A stretch of DNA of 37,477 bases from VAZQ01 sp040510075 (lineage in GTDB: Bacteria > Pseudomonadota > Alphaproteobacteria > Rhizobiales > Xanthobacteraceae), in the NCBI GenBank assembly GCA_040510075.1, contig JBEVJT010000182.1, positions 1 to 37,477 of the forward strand, in the 5' to 3' direction. Shown piece after piece: positions 32,987-37,477 of the stretch. The position numbers and the translations under genes are program-made. Within the stretch, counting starts at the first letter, position 1, and each line of letters starts with the position of its first letter. Under the pieces are notes generated by a model. That model was not told where the DNA came from, made no database searches, and saw only the letters and a list, made by a program, of their open reading frames with translations.

Positions 32987-34729
32987 CTACGCCTCGTAGG
33001 CGGGGGCCTTTGCAAGCGGAGCTTTCAGCAGCGAAAGGTCAGGTTCCGGCAACGGCGAGGCGGGATCGCGGAAGCGATTGACGATCGGGTAGCGGCGATC
33101 GCGACCGAAGTTTTTGAGCGTGACCTTCACCCCGGGCGCTGCCTGCCGGCGTTTGTATTCTGCAAGATTGAGCATCCGCTCGACCCGCATCGCGGTCTCG
33201 CGGTCGAAGCCTTCCTCGACAATCTTTGCGATCGGTTCCTCGCGCTCCACCAACCGTTCGAGTATCGCATCGAGTATGTCGTAGGGAGGGAGAGTATCCT
33301 GATCGGTCTGATTCTCGCGCAATTCTGCGGTCGGCGCACGGCTGATAATGTTCGAGGGAATCACTTCCGCCTCAGGCCCGAGCGCGTCGGGCGGCTTCCA
33401 TGAATTGCGAAGCCGGGCGAGCCGATAGACTTCGGTCTTGTAAAGATCCTTGATCGGGTTGAAGCCGCCGTTCATGTCCCCATACAATGTGGCGTAGCCC
33501 ACCGACATTTCCGACTTGTTGCCCGTCGTCACAACCATGAGGCCGAACTTGTTGGAAATCGCCATCAGAACCGTACCTCGCGCGCGCGCCTGCAGGTTCT
33601 CCTCGGTAACGTCGCGTACCTGATCCTTAAACACCGGGGCGAGCGCTTCCTCGAGCCCGCGCACCGCGGTTTCAATGGTCAGCACGTCGTATTTGACACC
33701 GAGCGCCTGCGCCGCAGATGCCGCATCCGCCAACGACTGCGCCGATGTGAAGCGATAGGGCAGCATGACGCAGCGAACGCGCTCCGGCCCAAGCGCGTCC
33801 ACGGCAAGTGCAGCGACCAATGCGGAATCGATTCCGCCTGACAGACCCAGAACGACGCCTCTGAACCCGTTCTTGTTCACATAGTCGCGCAATCCGAGCA
33901 TGCACGCGCAGTAATCGGCACGATCGCCCTCTTCGACCGGCATAATCGGCCCATCAACGCAGTGCCACCCCTTTCCGGTGCGCTGCCAGTGCACCGTTTT
34001 CATAAGCTCACGAAATGCCGGAAACTGGAATGCAAGCGAGCGGTCGCCATGCAACCCAAACGAGGCGCCGTCGAAAACGAGTTCGTCCTGCCCACCCACC
34101 TGGTTCACATAGAGGATCGGCAGCTCGCTTTCCGTTACCCGAGCGACGGCGATATTCAGCCGCACCGTGTCCTTATCTCGCCAATAGGGAGAGCCGTTCG
34201 GTACCAGCAGCAATTCAGCCCCCGTCTCGCTCAAACACTCGACTACGTCGGGACCCCAGATGTCTTCGCAGATCGGGATGCCGAGGCGAACGCCGCGGAA
34301 ACTGATCGGCCCTGGCAGCGGACCAGGGGAGAACACGCGTTTCTCGTCAAAGACGCCGTAGTTCGGCAGATCGACTTTGAAATTTCGGGCGGCAACGACC
34401 CCATCGGCAAGAACGCAATAGGCGTTGTAGAGCTTGCCGTCCTCCACCCATGGCGTGCCGATGCATAAAGCGGGGCCGCCGTCCGCTGTTTCCCGCGCAA
34501 GCTCCTCCACTTTTGTGCGACAGGCGGCCTGCAGCGCGGGTTTGAGCACCAAATCCTCCGGAGGATAGCCGGACAGGAACAGCTCCGGCAGGGCGACAAG
34601 GTCCGCCTTATCGGCGGCGGCCTGCGCCCGCACGCGTCGCGCCATCTCGGCATTGCCGGATATGTCGCCCATGATGGGATTGAGCTGTGCTACCGCAATC
34701 GCCAGGCGGTCGGCAGGACCTTGGTTCAT
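32987..34729 (-). CDS. nadE: NAD+ synthetase, glutamine-dependent
   Basis: This roughly 580-residue enzyme makes the final step of NAD+ synthesis, amidating deamido-NAD. An N-terminal nitrilase-type glutaminase domain has Glu in LVALPELFLSGYPP, Lys in NFKVDLPNYGVFDE and Cys in LGIPICEDIWG. A C-terminal synthetase domain has the P-loop VVLGLSGGIDSALVAAL and TTGNKSEMSVGYATLYGD. Start ATG 34729 (MNQGPADRLAIAVAQLNP) is the natural one; the extended frame to 34798 is unlikely. The gene starts 76 bp after dgkA ends. It appears complete. Confidence 0.95.
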   Translation of the reverse strand: MNQGPADRLAIAVAQLNPIMGDISGNAEMARRVRAQAAADKADLVALPELFLSGYPPEDLVLKPALQAACRTKVEELARETADGGPALCIGTPWVEDGKLYNAYCVLADGVVAARNFKVDLPNYGVFDEKRVFSPGPLPGPISFRGVRLGIPICEDIWGPDVVECLSETGAELLLVPNGSPYWRDKDTVRLNIAVARVTESELPILYVNQVGGQDELVFDGASFGLHGDRSLAFQFPAFRELMKTVHWQRTGKGWHCVDGPIMPVEEGDRADYCACMLGLRDYVNKNGFRGVVLGLSGGIDSALVAALAVDALGPERVRCVMLPYRFTSAQSLADAASAAQALGVKYDVLTIETAVRGLEEALAPVFKDQVRDVTEENLQARARGTVLMAISNKFGLMVVTTGNKSEMSVGYATLYGDMNGGFNPIKDLYKTEVYRLARLRNSWKPPDALGPEAEVIPSNIISRAPTAELRENQTDQDTLPPYDILDAILERLVEREEPIAKIVEEGFDRETAMRVERMLNLAEYKRRQAAPGVKVTLKNFGRDRRYPIVNRFRDPASPLPEPDLSLLKAPLAKAPAYEA

Positions 34730-34804
34730 GCCGCACGGTCTAGCGTGTCTTTTGGTTTCGGGACAGGCAGCGAGGTTTTGGCGTCCCGAATCATCCAACC
34801 CCGC

Positions 34805-35158
34805 TCAGATGACTCCAAGCCATTCGGCGAAGGTCGCTATCCATATAATGGCAGCAAGCAGGATTGCCAGTCCTACGGCGGCCGAGCTCATATCCTTGAC
34901 TCGGCCGATAAGCAGATCGTCTTCGGGCGAGATCCGATCAGCGAGCTTCTCGATGGCCGTGTTCAGCAATTCGACCACGAGCAGAAGAAGCAGCACACCA
35001 ACAAGCGCCAGGCGTTTCCAAGCATCTTGTGCGAGGACGAAGGCGGCCGGGAGCGCAACGGCCAGCACCAGAAGTTCCTGACGGATTGCCTCTTCGGTCC
35101 GCGCAGCGGCGCGGAATCCGCGGCAGCTGTTTATGAACGCACGAAAGAGTCCGCGCAT
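34805..35158 (-). CDS. dgkA: Diacylglycerol kinase
   Basis: This 117-residue inner-membrane protein begins MRGLFRAFINSCRGFRAAA. Three hydrophobic helices and the DgkA motif ELLNTAIEKLADR (catalytic Glu and the ELLN-AIE-DR pattern) are clear. It phosphorylates diacylglycerol, which is released by osmoregulated glucan synthesis, to phosphatidate; the related Gram-positive undecaprenol kinases share this fold. Start ATG 35158 was chosen because the longer frame (to 35329) extends over the omptin-like gene end. It is encoded upstream of nadE on the same strand. Confidence 0.93.
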   Translation of the reverse strand: MRGLFRAFINSCRGFRAAARTEEAIRQELLVLAVALPAAFVLAQDAWKRLALVGVLLLLLVVELLNTAIEKLADRISPEDDLLIGRVKDMSSAAVGLAILLAAIIWIATFAEWLGVI

Positions 35159-35250
35159 GGAGGCAATGAGTATGGGGGAAAAAGCAAATCGGCGCGACGT
35201 TACGCCAGACCTGCGCCCCCCAAAGCTGCCGGCAGCAGGCCCCTCCCCAA

Positions 35251-36280
35251 CTAATGCACGTCCAGCACGGAATATGGGCCCATTTGCCAGTTCATTTGCA
35301 CAAATACACCGGCGCTCCTGGTGGTCCATTCCACCGGCTGAGGCACAGCAACGAATCCGACAACGTGGTTTTCAAAATGTGCGAGCCCCGTCGTGCTCAT
35401 GCTCCAATAGCGGCCCCCCACGCCTAGACTGAGTGCGGGCGTCACCCGATAGGAAAGAAAGCCTTCGAGTTGAAATCCGCGGCCCTTGCCGTCTTCCGTG
35501 ACAGGCCCGGTGAAATCACCCGGAAAATTGCTGAGGCGCAACCAGTGCGCATCTGTTCCGTGCAACCAGACCGAGGGCAGCCAGGCGGCTTCGACGGTCA
35601 GACGGAAGCGATCGATCTCCAACGATGCGTCGGCGCCGAAGCGCATCGCAAACCAGTTGTTGTCCTGGCTTATGACCTTGACCTGGTTGGGAAGCGGAAA
35701 GGCTCCGCAAATGGACGGATTGAAAGCAGTTTGCTGGCAGCCGAAGGCGCTCACGTTTTGATTGAGATAGTGGAAACCGCCGAAAATCCCGATGCGAAAG
35801 TCGGGTCCAAAGAGCACGTTCGCGCCGGCATCGACATTTAAGTAAATGGGCGAGCCGTTCTGCTCCACGCTGAGAGTAGTCGAATAGGGCGTCACGACGG
35901 GCGGGAAGTCCTCGTCCTTGAGGTTGCCCCTGCGGAATGCGCCGCCGCCCACATAACCTTTCAGAAACCAGCGCCGGTCGAGATCAAACCGTGTGTAAGC
36001 CTCGGCAGCGAAGATCGAGAGATTGCCATAGGTCAGTCTTGACACGATGCGAGCCAGTGTTGTCGTAGAGGTTCTTGGCCGTGGTCGAGCTCCCATACCA
36101 GAACCGAAGCGCGAACTCGGCCGTGTAGGCGTGAGTGGGGACGTCGAACGGAATAGTGATCCACTCGACGCCCCTTGCCGGCATGACGCTCATAACGGCG
36201 AGGCCGGATAAGGTCAAAAGACCCGCGACGGCTTTCAAGCAAGCCGCTAGGCGAGCATAGACTTGCCTCTTCGTAAACAC
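35251..36280 (-). pseudogene. Frameshifted omptin-like outer-membrane protease gene
   Basis: From GTG 36280, with GGGGG upstream, a signal peptide (LLTLSGLAVMSVMPARG) leads into an outer-membrane beta-barrel. At 36049 one extra base shifts the frame: LYDNTGS continues in the next frame as IVSRLTYGNLSIFAAEAYTR and runs to TAG 35251. Joined, it has about 342 residues. GNLKDEDFPP (Asp122/Asp124) and WLHGTDAHWL (Asp243/His245) match the omptin catalytic pairs DxD and DxH (OmpT 83/85 and 210/212, as I remember them), with similar spacing. So the active site is intact and only the reading frame is broken. It may be a phase-variable or sequencing artefact, or a recent pseudogene. Confidence 0.72.
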
Positions 36281-36367
36281 CTGACGTCCCCCATTTCTCG
36301 AGGGACAGTTTTGACGTTCAAGCTTTTCGCATTTGTTACAATTCGAATGGCCGTTTTAGCGAGCCAT

Positions 36368-36405
36368 TTCTATTGTTAATGAGCAAATAGCTTCTACTGT
36401 TAATG
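36368..36405. promoter_or_regulatory. Tandem 14-bp repeat upstream of the omptin-like gene
   Basis: TTCTATTGTTAATG (36368-36381) and TTCTACTGTTAATG (36392-36405) differ at one base and are 24 bp apart, within the AT-rich 217-bp gap between the DAHP synthase and omptin-like genes. They lie about 90-125 bp before the omptin-like start on its coding strand, so they could be paired operator sites. No regulator is known, and the rest of this gap shows nothing more I can name. Confidence 0.45.
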
Positions 36406-36497
36406 CCTGAATAAATAAGGGCATCGTTTACCTTCACGCGGTGTGAACGCCTGAGCGGCAAGGTTTATGGGATCCGACAGTGCATGCCGGCGCGCGC

Positions 36498-37477
36498 TCA
36501 GAGGCCGGCCGCCGCTGGTAGAGGTCTCAAGCGCGCATTGCGCTCGGCCTTGAGCAGATCTGCCAGCAAAAATGCGAGATCGATTGACTGTTCGGCATTA
36601 AGCCTGGGGTCGCATACGGTATGATAGCGGTCCTTGAAATCCGCATCCGTGATCATGCGCGCGCCCCCGGTACATTCGGCGACATTCTGGCCGGTCATTT
36701 CCAGATGCACGCCGCCGGCATGCGTGCCTTCGGCGCGATGCACCGCGAAAAAGGTCTTCACTTCGGAAAGGATGCGCTCGAACGGACGCGTCTTGTAGCC
36801 CGAGTCGGACGAAATGGTGTTCCCGTGCATGGGATCGCATGACCAAAGCACCGTCTTGCCCTCGCGTTCGACGGCGCGAATAAATCCCGGCAGATGGTCC
36901 GCGACCTTCTCGTGACCCATGCGCACAATCAGGGTCAGCCGTCCCGGCTCGTTCTCGGGATTGAGAGTGTCGATGAGGCGCAGAATCTCATCGAACTTGC
37001 TGGAGGGACCGCATTTAAGCCCCAGCGGATTGATGATGCCCCGGCAGAACTCTACGTGCGCGTGGTCTGGCTGACGCGTACGATCGCCGATCCACAGCAT
37101 GTGCGCGGATGTGCAACAAAAAGTACCGGGGTGCGTCGAATCCTCGCGTGTCAGCGCCTGCTCGTAGCCGAGCAGCAGGGCCTCGTGACTGGTGTAGAAG
37201 TCGGTCGCCTTGAGCTCTGGATGGCTCTCCAGATCAAGACCGCACGCCTGCATAAAACTGAGCGCCTCGGAAATACGGTCGGCAAGCTCCTCGTAGTGAT
37301 GCGACTGGGCTGAGTCTTTCACGAACCCAAGCGTCCATTGGCGAACGTTGTTAAGGTTCGCATAACCGCCGTGCACGAAAGCACGGAGAAGGTTCAGCGT
37401 CGCGGCAGAATGCCGGAACGCCTCGATCTGGCGAAGCGGGTCGGGCCGCCGGGCCTCTTCGGTGAACTCCACGCCAT
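36498..37477 (-). CDS. 3-deoxy-7-phosphoheptulonate synthase, class II (plant type), C-terminal part
   Basis: About 325 residues are visible and the gene continues past the right edge; full class II enzymes have about 450-460 residues. It condenses phosphoenolpyruvate with erythrose 4-phosphate at the start of the shikimate pathway. Recognisable parts are EARRPDPLRQIEAFRHSAAT, the Cys-containing CGPSSKFDE, CDPMHGNT and GGVHLEMTGQNVAECTGG, with metal-binding His, Glu and Asp residues (HxxP, GQNVxEC, DPRLN). The terminal TAA/TAG is 36498-36500. The class II form is typical of alphaproteobacteria and plants, as opposed to the AroG type. Confidence 0.93.
   Translation of the reverse strand, partial: GVEFTEEARRPDPLRQIEAFRHSAATLNLLRAFVHGGYANLNNVRQWTLGFVKDSAQSHHYEELADRISEALSFMQACGLDLESHPELKATDFYTSHEALLLGYEQALTREDSTHPGTFCCTSAHMLWIGDRTRQPDHAHVEFCRGIINPLGLKCGPSSKFDEILRLIDTLNPENEPGRLTLIVRMGHEKVADHLPGFIRAVEREGKTVLWSCDPMHGNTISSDSGYKTRPFERILSEVKTFFAVHRAEGTHAGGVHLEMTGQNVAECTGGARMITDADFKDRYHTVCDPRLNAEQSIDLAFLLADLLKAERNARLRPLPAAAGL

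Overview
The window looks like chromosomal DNA from a high-GC alphaproteobacterium of the order Hyphomicrobiales (Rhizobiales), probably near the Bradyrhizobium / Xanthobacteraceae side. The reasons are a class II (plant-type) DAHP synthase, a DUF2865 secreted protein, an Atm1-type exporter beside psd and pssA, and short palindromic repeats of the kind common in these genomes. This placement is an inference; there is no rRNA, tRNA or other marker here. I see no prophage, integron, CRISPR array or complete insertion sequence.

Layout. 1-2625 (+): the end of an mmsA-type dehydrogenase, a class I glutamine amidotransferase, and an overlapping amidase with an allophanate-hydrolase-like active site. 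2653-10688 (-): a PcaB/adenylosuccinate-lyase-type lyase, a class II aldolase, an aldo/keto reductase and a complete sugar-type ABC importer (binding protein, two permeases, ATPase), with a palindromic repeat and a hairpin between the binding protein and the permeases. This reads as one uptake-plus-catabolism locus whose substrate I cannot name. 10857-12017 (+): a broken aquaporin gene and a DUF202 membrane protein. 12032-17829 (-): an alpha/beta-hydrolase-OsmC fusion and an RND efflux pump with its adaptor. 17898-20386 (-): remains of an LVIVD-repeat gene and an FAD monooxygenase gene, then a lipoprotein and a coiled-coil exported protein.

20492-28212: a GST; atm1-psd-pssA (Fe-S related export and phosphatidylethanolamine synthesis); a LOG-family hydrolase; and an operon of GNAT acetyltransferase, a 40-residue membrane peptide, citramalate synthase and a VOC protein. 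28213-31757 (mostly +): a cysS-like remnant, a palindromic element, two small secreted proteins, a MarR regulator with maleylacetoacetate isomerase, a DUF2865 protein and a strong terminator. 31774-37477 (-): a core MetE-like protein, glutamine-dependent NAD synthetase, diacylglycerol kinase, a frameshifted omptin-like outer-membrane protein and the C-terminal part of a class II DAHP synthase.

The most striking feature is the number of broken genes. At least six loci (VapC-like, aquaporin, LVIVD, FAD monooxygenase, cysS-like, omptin-like) carry deletions, frameshifts or a nonsense codon, while neighbouring metabolic genes are intact. The best candidates for something undescribed are the 40-residue membrane peptide coupled to cimA, the substrate-orphan catabolic/ABC locus, and the lipoprotein/coiled-coil pair. 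I did not find a clear new defence or mobile system.
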